The notes beneath the pieces are model-generated. The model was given only the letters and a program-made list of their open reading frames with translations, was not told where the DNA came from and made no database searches. A DNA stretch of 64,000 nucleotides from Bin5 sp965232575 (GTDB lineage: Bacteria > Chloroflexota > Anaerolineae > Caldilineales > Caldilineaceae). A program made the position numbers and the translations under genes. Below, piece by piece: positions 1-7,014 of the stretch (the stretch's first letter is position 1; each line of letters begins with the position of its first letter). The stretch spans positions 1,054,001 through 1,118,000 of the forward strand of contig CBDDPZ010000008.1 in the NCBI GenBank assembly GCA_965232575.1, written 5' to 3'.

Positions 1-1
1 G

Positions 2-1207
2 ACCCACCCCCGCAACCTGCGCCTGACGCCCTTCTTTGCTCGCCAGCAGGGTTTGGACGCCGTCTTCTTCGAGAACGCCGGCTGGGAACGCCCCCAATGG
101 TTCGACGCCAACCTGGCCCTGCTCGAAACACTCAATGTAAACGGCACAGCGCGAAACGACTGGGCCGCGCAGGAATGGTCCCCGGCTGTCGCCGCGGAAC
201 ACGCAGCCACGCGCGAACGGGTGGCCCTCTTCGATCTGACACCCTTCGCCATTTTCGAGATGACCGGCCCTGGCGCGCTCCCCGCCCTGCAGCGCCTGGC
301 CGCCAACCAGATGGACAGACCCGTCGGTTCCATCACCTACACCGCCATGCTGACCCCCCGCGGCGCCATCAAGTGCGACCTGACTGTCACCCGCCTCGCC
401 GACGAGCGCTTCATGATCGTAACCGGCGGCGCAATGGGTCTCCACGATCTGGCCTGGATGGAGTCGCATCTGCCCGGCGACGGCTCGGCTCGATTGACCG
501 ACATATCGCCTGCCCAATGCTGCATCGGCCTCTGGGGGCCGCGCGCCCGCGACCTGCTCAGCCGTGTCTGCGAAGACGACCTGAGCGACGCCGCCTTCTC
601 CTACCTGACCGCCAAACAGATAACGGTCGCCGAGGTCCCCGTGCTGGCCCTGCGCATCTCCTACGTCGGCGAACTCGGCTGGGAGCTCTACGCCCCGTTC
701 GAACAGGGCCTGCGCCTCTGGGACATCCTTTGGGAGGCGGGCGAGCCTCTCGGCCTGATCGCGGCCGGCGGCGGCGCCTTCGACTCCCTCCGCCTCGAAA
801 AGGGCTACCGTCTCTGGGGCCAGGACATCCACACCGAGTACAATCCCTACGAAGCTGGCATCGATTTCGCCTTGCGCATAACCAAGGGTGACTTCATCGG
901 CCGCGATGCACTGATAGGATTTTGCGCCCAGGGCAACACGCGCCAGCTCTGCTGCATGACCCTCGACAACTCCGACTCCGTCGTCATGGGCAAAGAGCCG
1001 ATCATGGACGCAGACCGCTTCCTGGGCTACGTCACCAGCGCCAACTACGGCCACACCATCGGCCGCGGCATCGTCTACGGCTACCTGCCCACCGACTACA
1101 CCGAAGTGGGAACCGGCGTGGATATTCTCTACTTCGGCGAACGTCTTCCTGCAACAGTTGCCCGAGAGCCTCTCTACGATCCACGAGGCGCAAGGATGAA
1201 GGCATAA
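2..1207 (+). CDS. FAD-dependent oxidoreductase C-terminus with GcvT domain (5' truncated)
   Basis: This is the 3' part of a gene that begins before the window; the frame is open from base 2. The first residues (THPRNLRLTPFF, then AVFFENAGWERPQW) match the linker between the FAD-binding half and the folate-binding GcvT half of dimethylglycine/sarcosine dehydrogenase-like proteins. The rest is a GcvT fold: an N-terminal beta-rich part (TPRGAIKCDLTVTRL), a GELGWELY segment, and the barrel end with GFITKGDFIGRDAL-like spacing. Family members oxidatively demethylate N-methyl amines and pass the methyl carbon to tetrahydrofolate. An internal TTG at 53 could be taken as a start, but homology continues upstream of it. 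A DmdA-like gene follows after 66 bp. The substrate cannot be told from this half. Confidence 0.82.
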   Translation, partial: THPRNLRLTPFFARQQGLDAVFFENAGWERPQWFDANLALLETLNVNGTARNDWAAQEWSPAVAAEHAATRERVALFDLTPFAIFEMTGPGALPALQRLAANQMDRPVGSITYTAMLTPRGAIKCDLTVTRLADERFMIVTGGAMGLHDLAWMESHLPGDGSARLTDISPAQCCIGLWGPRARDLLSRVCEDDLSDAAFSYLTAKQITVAEVPVLALRISYVGELGWELYAPFEQGLRLWDILWEAGEPLGLIAAGGGAFDSLRLEKGYRLWGQDIHTEYNPYEAGIDFALRITKGDFIGRDALIGFCAQGNTRQLCCMTLDNSDSVVMGKEPIMDADRFLGYVTSANYGHTIGRGIVYGYLPTDYTEVGTGVDILYFGERLPATVAREPLYDPRGARMKA

Positions 1208-1226
1208 AACGTTGCCGGCTATCGGC

Positions 1227-1258
1227 CACTAAAAACTGGAAACTCAAAACTAAAAACC
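1227..1258 (+). repeat. ACTAAAAACTG-type dispersed repeat, copy 1
   Basis: The intergenic stretch CACTAAAAACTG, then AAACTCAAAACTAAAA, recurs almost unchanged just before the gene at 44478. Shorter pieces (ACTAAAAACTG on the minus strand) occur at about 61783-61811 and 62830-62840. It has no coding potential and lies in a 66-bp gap between two GcvT-fold genes. Confidence 0.6.
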
Positions 1259-1273
1259 ACGGAGCTTCTCCAC

Positions 1274-2527
1274 ATGCAACAGACACTACTCATCGACGCT
1301 CTCAAGCGGCGGCGGCTGCCGATCAATCTACGGCAGAGCGGCAACAGCGACGCCCGCATGCTTATCTCGACCCGCATCAGGAAATCCCCCTGGTGGCATC
1401 TGTCCAAGGCCGCCGGCTGCTGGGCATACACCGTCTACAACCATCAGTACCACCCGCGCGCCTACGTCAAGCCCGAAGACGGCGGGCTGATGGCGGAGTA
1501 CAAATACCTGACCGAGCATGTCAGCATGTGGGACGTGGCGGTCGAGCGCCAAATCTGTGTCAAGGGACCTGACGCGGCCGCGTTTGTGGACTATGTGATC
1601 ACCCGCGATGTCCACACCCTCCTGCCCCCCATGCAGGCCCGCTACGTGATCCTTTGCAACCAGCACGGCGGCGTCATCAACGACCCGGTGCTGCTGCGCG
1701 TCGCCGACGACGAGTTCTGGTTCAGCATCTCCGATTCCGACGTGCTGCTGTGGGCGCAGGGCGTCAATGCCTCCGGCAAATTCAACGTGGAGATCTACGA
1801 GTTGGACGTGTCTCCGGTGCAGATCCAGGGGCCCAAGTCGGCCGCGCTGATGGAGAAGATGGTCGGCCCCCACGTGCGCGAGATCTCCTACTACGGTCTG
1901 ATCCACGACACGGTCAACGGCCATCGCGTCACGATTTCACGTACCGGCTTCTCCGCCGAAGTCGGGTTCGAGATCTATCTGCATGACGCCATGTTGCACG
2001 CCGACGACGTTTGGCCCTACATCCTGGAACAGGGTGAGGAGTTCAATCTGGGCGTCATCGCGCCCAGCCATATCCGTCGCCTGGAGGCGGGCATTCTCTC
2101 CTACGGTCAGGATCTGGACATCGAGAACAACCCCTACGAAGTGCGGCTCGGCTGGCAGGTGGACCTGGACAAGGGCGATTTCATCGGCAAAGAGGCGCTA
2201 ACCCGCATCAAACAGGAAGGGGTGCGGCAGCGGCTGATCGGTCTGCGCGTCGGCGGCGAACCGATCGTCTGGTACAACGAGGATTTCTACCTGGTCAAAG
2301 ATAAGGACTCCGGCGACGACGTCGGCTATGTCACCAGCGCTTTCTGGTCCCCGACTCAGGAGTCCAACATCGCGCTGGCCGTCATGCCCCGCTCCCACTG
2401 GAGACGCGGCACCCGGGTCAAAGTCCAGCTCCCCGCCGACGGCATCGTCGACGCCGAAGTCGTGCGCGTCCCCTTCGTCGACCCGACCAAGGAGCGGCCC
2501 AAGACTGAGTTGCAAGAAACGGGGTAA
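1274..2527 (+). CDS. GcvT-family aminomethyltransferase, DmdA-like
   Basis: The 417-residue product is a stand-alone GcvT-fold protein. Its N-terminus (STRIRKSPWW, then AYTVYNH about residues 50-57), the ITRDVHTL and GGVINDPVLLR segments, SDSDVLLW and SPVQIQGPKSA closely follow the layout of DMSP demethylase DmdA and related tetrahydrofolate-dependent demethylases. RRLEAGILSYGQD and NPYEV form the substrate/folate barrel end. A GGAGC Shine-Dalgarno lies about 8 bases before ATG 1274. The neighbouring dimethylglycine-dehydrogenase-like gene suggests joint use of methylated osmolytes. Whether the substrate is DMSP, a methylamine or another methyl donor cannot be decided here: many GcvT paralogues share these motifs. 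Confidence 0.8.
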   Translation: MQQTLLIDALKRRRLPINLRQSGNSDARMLISTRIRKSPWWHLSKAAGCWAYTVYNHQYHPRAYVKPEDGGLMAEYKYLTEHVSMWDVAVERQICVKGPDAAAFVDYVITRDVHTLLPPMQARYVILCNQHGGVINDPVLLRVADDEFWFSISDSDVLLWAQGVNASGKFNVEIYELDVSPVQIQGPKSAALMEKMVGPHVREISYYGLIHDTVNGHRVTISRTGFSAEVGFEIYLHDAMLHADDVWPYILEQGEEFNLGVIAPSHIRRLEAGILSYGQDLDIENNPYEVRLGWQVDLDKGDFIGKEALTRIKQEGVRQRLIGLRVGGEPIVWYNEDFYLVKDKDSGDDVGYVTSAFWSPTQESNIALAVMPRSHWRRGTRVKVQLPADGIVDAEVVRVPFVDPTKERPKTELQETG

Positions 2528-2623
2528 GCTGCAATTGCGTTGTGCAAACAGAATGACGCGTTGTGTCCGGCTGAAACTGCATCGATTGCCATTCAATTAG
2601 CGACAAGGGCTTTACTTCCGCTA

Positions 2624-3034
2624 TTACGAATCAAGAAATGCAACCAGACGCTCAGCCGTTGAAGCCGTGTCTTGCAACTGGCACTCCCACACAGTCATCA
2701 CGGCCCAACCCATTTCTTCAAGCCGATCGACATTCCGCTTGTCTCTAGCTCTGTTGCGCTCCAACTTTTCCACCCAGTAATCCCGATTGGTAGCAGGAAT
2801 CCGCACCTTAGAGCAACCCGAATGGAAATGCCAAAAGCACCCGTTAACAAAAACGACTTTGCGTCGCGCGGGAAACACCAGGTCAGGCTTTCCAGGTAAA
2901 TCTTCTCTGTGCAGTCGATAACGATAACCCAATCCATGCAGCAGTCGGCGCACCTGCATTTCAGGTTTCATACCTTTAGATTTCACTTGCGCCATTATGC
3001 GACTGCGGACCTGAGGTGTTACCTTGTCGACCAT
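2624..3034 (-). CDS. vsr: Very short patch repair endonuclease (Vsr)
   Basis: This nickase cuts at T:G mismatches that arise when 5-methylcytosine deaminates, opening very short patch repair. The protein has the Vsr signature: an N-terminal VRSRIMAQVKSKGMKPE helix region, YRLHREDLPGKPDLVF with the catalytic Asp in KPDLVF, FVNGCFWHFH with the metal-site histidines, and a C-terminal TVWECQL. The frame extends ten residues upstream, but MVDKVTP at 3034 matches the usual Vsr start, giving about 136 residues, the normal length. It follows the C5 methyltransferase on the same strand with 89 bp between, as in typical dcm-vsr operons. Base composition is lower in GC than the flanking metabolic genes. 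Confidence 0.93.
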   Translation of the reverse strand: MVDKVTPQVRSRIMAQVKSKGMKPEMQVRRLLHGLGYRYRLHREDLPGKPDLVFPARRKVVFVNGCFWHFHSGCSKVRIPATNRDYWVEKLERNRARDKRNVDRLEEMGWAVMTVWECQLQDTASTAERLVAFLDS

Positions 3035-3123
3035 TGGCAGCCTTGCTGAAGGTGGGTTGCACACCTATTGGCAACAGAACAATTTAGTCAGACTTTACTG
3101 GTGTGGAATTTTCGAGCAGATGG

Positions 3124-4353
3124 CTAAGAGCTTTTCCAGACAACCTGCCAAATTGGCCCTTGGCTGTTGTGCAACTTTGTTCTTGGTTCTACCTGTATAA
3201 TCTCTATCAGAGGCTGCAATACATGTGTTGCGATCCACGTCACAACGGGGACGCATACAGCATCTCCAAATGCGCTAAGGGACTGCCTTTCTGTCTTTGC
3301 CACAATAGGAAATGAATCGGGCACACCCTGTAAGCGGGCATATTCCCGTGCCGTGAGGGTCCTCATGCGGATTTTCCCGTTACCCGCTGCGACTAGGAAT
3401 TGCTTGCCGCTTCCCCCTACTGCCGTACGCAAACAGCCTGCTATGTCATCACTTCGAACTTCCGCACGTTGCCCTTCCGCGCGACGTCGTCGGAAAAACG
3501 TTCTGAAATTTTCCTTGCTTCCACAAGCCAACTGCTTGACCATTTCAAAATGAGACACGGGCATCATGGCGAGATGCTTTTCTACCTTCCGCTCAGACCA
3601 CCAACGCGGGTCGTCTTGCATAAGCTTTTCTACAGTGAAATCGGTAAAACCTTCACTAATGTAGGGTGGAGGCTCCGGAATTTCCAGACGCGCCCATTGA
3701 ATATCTTCGTTTTCCAGCATGAGGGACTTCAATCGGGGAGGCATCAATCTCTTGGATCGAGATGTGAAATACGGGGAATCACAAACTAAGCCAGCCGATT
3801 TCACTCCTATCATGAAGAGACGAGGGCGGCTCTGCGGAACAAATGAACGAGCATTTAGCATAAAGACATCGCAGGCGTATCCAAGTTCATTGAGAGACTT
3901 AGCCGTAACGCGAAAGTCATCGCCGCCATTGGAATATAACCATCCTGTTACATTTTCCAACAATACAATAGGCGGCGCGTTCTCTCCCTGTTTCTTCAGT
4001 ATTTCATAGAAGCCCCAATAGGCGCCCGAGTGTCTTCCGTTAATGCCTTGTCGCTTCCCGGCTAGCGACAAGTCTATACAAGGGAAGGAGCAAGTCGCTA
4101 GTGTTGAAAGAGGGAGCTCTTCGGCTTTTAATGAAAAAACATCTTGCACTAGGTAGCTTTCGCCAAAGAAGCCTTTGTACATTTGCTCGCGATCGGGACT
4201 CCAATCATTTGCGTAGACCACCTGCCAGCCCGCTGCTTCTAGTCCCATACGAAAGAGGCCAATGCCTGCGAAATACTCTACGAAAGTTTGTGGCAAATTT
4301 GTAAAGTCGTTGGGTAGTGATTCTGCTTGCACTTCACGGACATCATTGTTCAT
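3124..4353 (-). CDS. DNA (cytosine-5-)-methyltransferase
   Basis: Type II C5 DNA methyltransferase of 409 residues. Motif I FAGIG is at residues 28-32 (S-adenosylmethionine binding), motif IV FPC at 90-92 with catalytic Cys92, motif VI ENV at 133-135, motif VIII QSRPRLFMIG further on, and motifs IX/X near the end (LTAREYARLQGVPDSF, then SAFGDAVCVPV). The variable target-recognition region lies between the RPRLF and LTAREYARLQ motifs. The start codon directly abuts the stop of the upstream DUF4928-type gene and Vsr follows, so this is one operon. It should protect DNA from the partner nuclease; the recognition sequence cannot be read from the protein. Composition is AT-richer than the surroundings, consistent with horizontal transfer. 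Confidence 0.94.
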   Translation of the reverse strand: MNNDVREVQAESLPNDFTNLPQTFVEYFAGIGLFRMGLEAAGWQVVYANDWSPDREQMYKGFFGESYLVQDVFSLKAEELPLSTLATCSFPCIDLSLAGKRQGINGRHSGAYWGFYEILKKQGENAPPIVLLENVTGWLYSNGGDDFRVTAKSLNELGYACDVFMLNARSFVPQSRPRLFMIGVKSAGLVCDSPYFTSRSKRLMPPRLKSLMLENEDIQWARLEIPEPPPYISEGFTDFTVEKLMQDDPRWWSERKVEKHLAMMPVSHFEMVKQLACGSKENFRTFFRRRRAEGQRAEVRSDDIAGCLRTAVGGSGKQFLVAAGNGKIRMRTLTAREYARLQGVPDSFPIVAKTERQSLSAFGDAVCVPVVTWIATHVLQPLIEIIQVEPRTKLHNSQGPIWQVVWKSS

Positions 4354-5305
4354 TCAATTCTCCAAGGCCGCAGGAATTTTGATCTGCAACGACAGATCAG
4401 TCTCAACTTTCTCGACCCTCTTATTGTATGTGTCTAGGAGCCGTTTCATATTTAGAGCAACCTTCTCTCCCGAAAAATCGGATATTTCTTCTATGTTTTG
4501 GGAGACAAAGGACTCAATAGATTCCACGGAAATTCGACTATTTGTATCGTTCCGCGCGTTTTGCCTTGCACCTACCAACGAGTCGTCGGGAACCAGAAGG
4601 AAAACTCTTAGCCCGTCATTCAGATTGTGTAAGCATTTGGCAAAATGCCCGCTGTTGGGTGCCACGGATACATGTAAAGACGCAATCATTGATCTGAAAG
4701 TCCCCCTGTTTTTTCGTTTGAAGATCGGCGGCGCTCGCTGCCGAATTTCTTATATCGTATTTGGGAAAGCGGAGGGAAAGTTTTGCTCCAACCAGATATT
4801 CCGCGACTTCGCCGGCCTTCAGACGTTTGCCAGCCGACGCCAAAATGCTGCCAACCATCTCGCGTGATGTCGTGCCCAACCTATAGTCAAACGATATTTT
4901 CTCCGCATTGAGAATATCCCGCGCCTTTTCGGCAAGGAAGGCTTGCATTTTCGCTATTTCATGTTCCCTAGACTCCGAAGGGAGCTGGTCCATACCAGCG
5001 TCAGATAGCGCATGCAGTAAAGACTGGAGGTTTTTCATCAAGCCACGATTTGTCCTTCCTGCCTCCTTCGATAGAGTTCTTTCTTCACAAAATCGTGTCA
5101 GGATTTTTTGAACGTTTGGGAGGGTAGCGTTTCTCAACTGATCGCTTCCCGTAGCCTTATGCGCCTCAATATCTAAGTCAAAGTTCTCACGAAGATTCTC
5201 GAGAATGACGAGTCCGCCCGCGATATTTCCCCGAGACCTTGACCTAGATGGAAAGGACTCCCACCAGTTTTCTATGATGAGGACATAGGTAGATTTGTCT
5301 GTCAT
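4354..5305 (-). pseudogene. DUF4928-like protein, probable restriction partner, frameshifted
   Basis: Two overlapping reading frames together make one protein. The first (ATG at 5305; a TTG at 5311 is also possible) carries an EAGRTNRG motif and an alpha-helical middle and runs to GDFQINDCVF. The second, ending at 4354, continues as HVSVAPNSGHFAKC, LRVFLLVPDD, SVESIESFVSQN and YNKRVEKVETDLSL. The family pattern GDFQ..D.V.HV..AP is restored by removing one base from the AAA run at 4676-4678 (plus strand). So the gene has a one-base insertion, either a true inactivation or a sequencing/assembly slip. The family is found beside C5 methyltransferases, and position suggests it is the restriction nuclease or an accessory; that role is inference. 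Intact length would be about 315 residues. Confidence 0.68.
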
Positions 5306-5431
5306 AAGCAAAAGTTAGGAAACTAAAAGCGTTAACCTTACGAATAGCTGTGCAATCAAAGAGGACCTAGTACCCAAAAGATTCCCGTCCGAAATGCTAC
5401 CCTAAAACTCGGTCGCAAGCAATTCCCGTTT

Positions 5432-5563
5432 TCAGGTCCGGATCAGGTTGGCATGAATCTCGTATTCACTCGATAACTGGCGAATCATCTTACTGCCTTC
5501 AAGCGCTTCCAGCGTAACCCGGAACTTGAAGGCCGCCGTGTGGCGCCGCCGTTTTTTGACCAT
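5432..5563 (-). pseudogene. IS3-family transposase OrfA fragment
   Basis: A 43-residue product starts at ATG 5563 with VKKRRRHTAAFKFRV, LEALEGSK and LSSEYEIHANLIR. This is the N-terminal helix-turn-helix of IS3-family OrfA. A stop follows where a WK dipeptide is normally found, and no OrfB is present nearby. It is a remnant marking past insertion at the edge of the restriction-modification cassette. Extension of the frame further upstream to 5833 has no family resemblance and is ignored. Confidence 0.75.
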
Positions 5564-5638
5564 CGTTCTGCCCCTCCACAGGCTGGGTGAATTGCTCCAT
5601 TGATACACCTTAGCTCGTGGTCTAGTTTTTGGGGCCCG

Positions 5639-5731
5639 TTCAACTACTATACCATCCGCGCGGTGAGCGCGTCCGGCGAGACGAGCGGCTGGCAGAAGAA
5701 CTTCGCCTGGGCGACCGTGCCTACCCAGTAG
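5639..5731 (+). pseudogene. Fibronectin type III-like gene fragment
   Basis: About 30 codons read NYYTIRAVSASGETSGW, then QKNFAWATVPTQ and a TAG stop. YYTIRAVSASGE is the typical F-G strand region of a fibronectin type III repeat from a surface or secreted protein. No start codon or further domain is present, so it looks like the 3' scrap of a larger gene cut off by rearrangement next to the IS3 fragment. Bases 5732-5994 hold nothing else recognisable. Confidence 0.5.
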
Positions 5732-5994
5732 TCGCTTGCCGGGCACTGCAGTGGCGAGGCGTCGTTGACGTTTGTCTGAGCTGGGATTTGCGGGGGCAAA
5801 GTGCGGCCGATCCATGAAGGGCCGCGCAGTCACATAAAGAAAACCCGATACGCCCTTGGTGTTCTTCGCGGCCCTTTCGCGTGACTTCGCGGATCAATCG
5901 GTTTTGTCTATCACAGGAATCAAGCTGGAAACATCCCGTACAGGCCTGAGCTCGGCCCTCCTCTTGCCATGCTTCGTAGCGAAGGCGGGTTGAA

Positions 5995-6984
5995 TCACAA
6001 CCCTCCCAGCCCAAACGCCTCCTCCAAATCCACCGTCGCGCCGCTGGCAATCGCCCGCTTGATCCCCGCCTCGAACTGCAGCTCCCGCAACCCGGCCGCG
6101 CCCGGAATCGGCGGCGGCGCCTCATCCCGCACGCTGTCCAGGTAGGCGTTGATCGCCTTGCCGAACGAAGCCCGGTACTGGTCCCAGCGCGAGATATCGA
6201 ATGTCAGACTGTGCCGTTCATGCCGGCCCGTGCGGTAGTTGATCACCTCCATCTCGCCGTCCAGGTCCCGCATACTCAACCGCCCGTGCTCATACGCGAA
6301 CGTCAACTCGTAGAGCGGCAGCTTGGGATCGATGGCTGACGTGCCGACCAGTGTGCCGGTGGCGTCGTTCACCAGACGCGCAGCCACCGTCACGTTGCGC
6401 GATTCGTCGGCGCCCCCTCCTGGCGAGGACGCCTGCGCGCTGATACTGGCTGCCGGCCCCATGAAGTATAGCAACAGGTCGATGCAGTGGCTCCAGCAGT
6501 TGTAGTGCACCATGCCCGTGAAATGCACCGGCTGTCCAAATTCCTCCCGCTCCACGATCTCCCGCGCCAGCCGCGTCTGCTCGAAAAAGCGGTAGTTGAA
6601 CACCATCGCCGTCTCCACGCCCGCGACGTGCGCCGCCTGCAGCATATCCCGCGCGTCGAAGAAATCCTCCTCGACCACGTTCGCCTGCCCGTGCCGCGCC
6701 GCCAGCGGTTTCTCGAAGAAGAGCCGCTTCGGCCCGTGCGGCAGCAGCGCGTTCGCCGCGTCGAGACGGTCCGTCTCCTTGGTAAAGATCAGGCAGGTGT
6801 CCGGCTCGTCCGCCATCAGATCAGCCGCATCGGCCGCCACGCGCCCGCCGAACCGTTCCGCCACCGCCACCGCCTTGCTGCGCGTGCGGTTCAAATAGCT
6901 GAGTTGAATGTCCTCGCGCTCCACGATGTAGGGCAGATAATTCCTCTCGGCCACGCCGCCGGTTCCCACAACTGCAATCTTCAT
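5995..6984 (-). CDS. Gfo/Idh/MocA-family oxidoreductase
   Basis: NAD(P)-dependent sugar or cyclitol dehydrogenase of about 329 residues. The Rossmann dinucleotide motif is KIAVVGTGGVAERN at the N-terminus, the catalytic-loop EKP is in LFFEKPLAAR near residue 95, and CIDLLLY supplies the usual C-terminal-domain histidine-region equivalent (HCIDLL). ATG 6984 is preferred over 6990 because AAGGA lies five bases before it. It lies 30 bp downstream of the rhamnosidase gene on the same strand, so the two are probably co-transcribed and the enzyme may act on the released or modified sugar. Exact substrate unknown. Confidence 0.85.
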   Translation of the reverse strand: MKIAVVGTGGVAERNYLPYIVEREDIQLSYLNRTRSKAVAVAERFGGRVAADAADLMADEPDTCLIFTKETDRLDAANALLPHGPKRLFFEKPLAARHGQANVVEEDFFDARDMLQAAHVAGVETAMVFNYRFFEQTRLAREIVEREEFGQPVHFTGMVHYNCWSHCIDLLLYFMGPAASISAQASSPGGGADESRNVTVAARLVNDATGTLVGTSAIDPKLPLYELTFAYEHGRLSMRDLDGEMEVINYRTGRHERHSLTFDISRWDQYRASFGKAINAYLDSVRDEAPPPIPGAAGLRELQFEAGIKRAIASGATVDLEEAFGLGGL

Positions 6985-7014
6985 AGTCATCCTTGTTCCC
7001 CTCAGGCTTGATTT

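Noticed and set aside
53..1207. Complete gene starting at TTG 53
   Set aside because: The frame is open to base 2 and the residues before TTG belong to the conserved linker of dimethylglycine-dehydrogenase-like proteins, so the gene is cut by the window edge.
3124..4353. Cytosine methyltransferase as the DruM partner of the helicase cassette
   Set aside because: It is about 48 kb away, in its own operon with a DUF4928-type gene and Vsr, so it is a separate system.
5563..5833. 133-residue minus-strand protein including the IS3 OrfA stub
   Set aside because: Only the last 43 residues resemble OrfA and start with their own ATG; the upstream part has no family resemblance and overlaps the fibronectin-like scrap.
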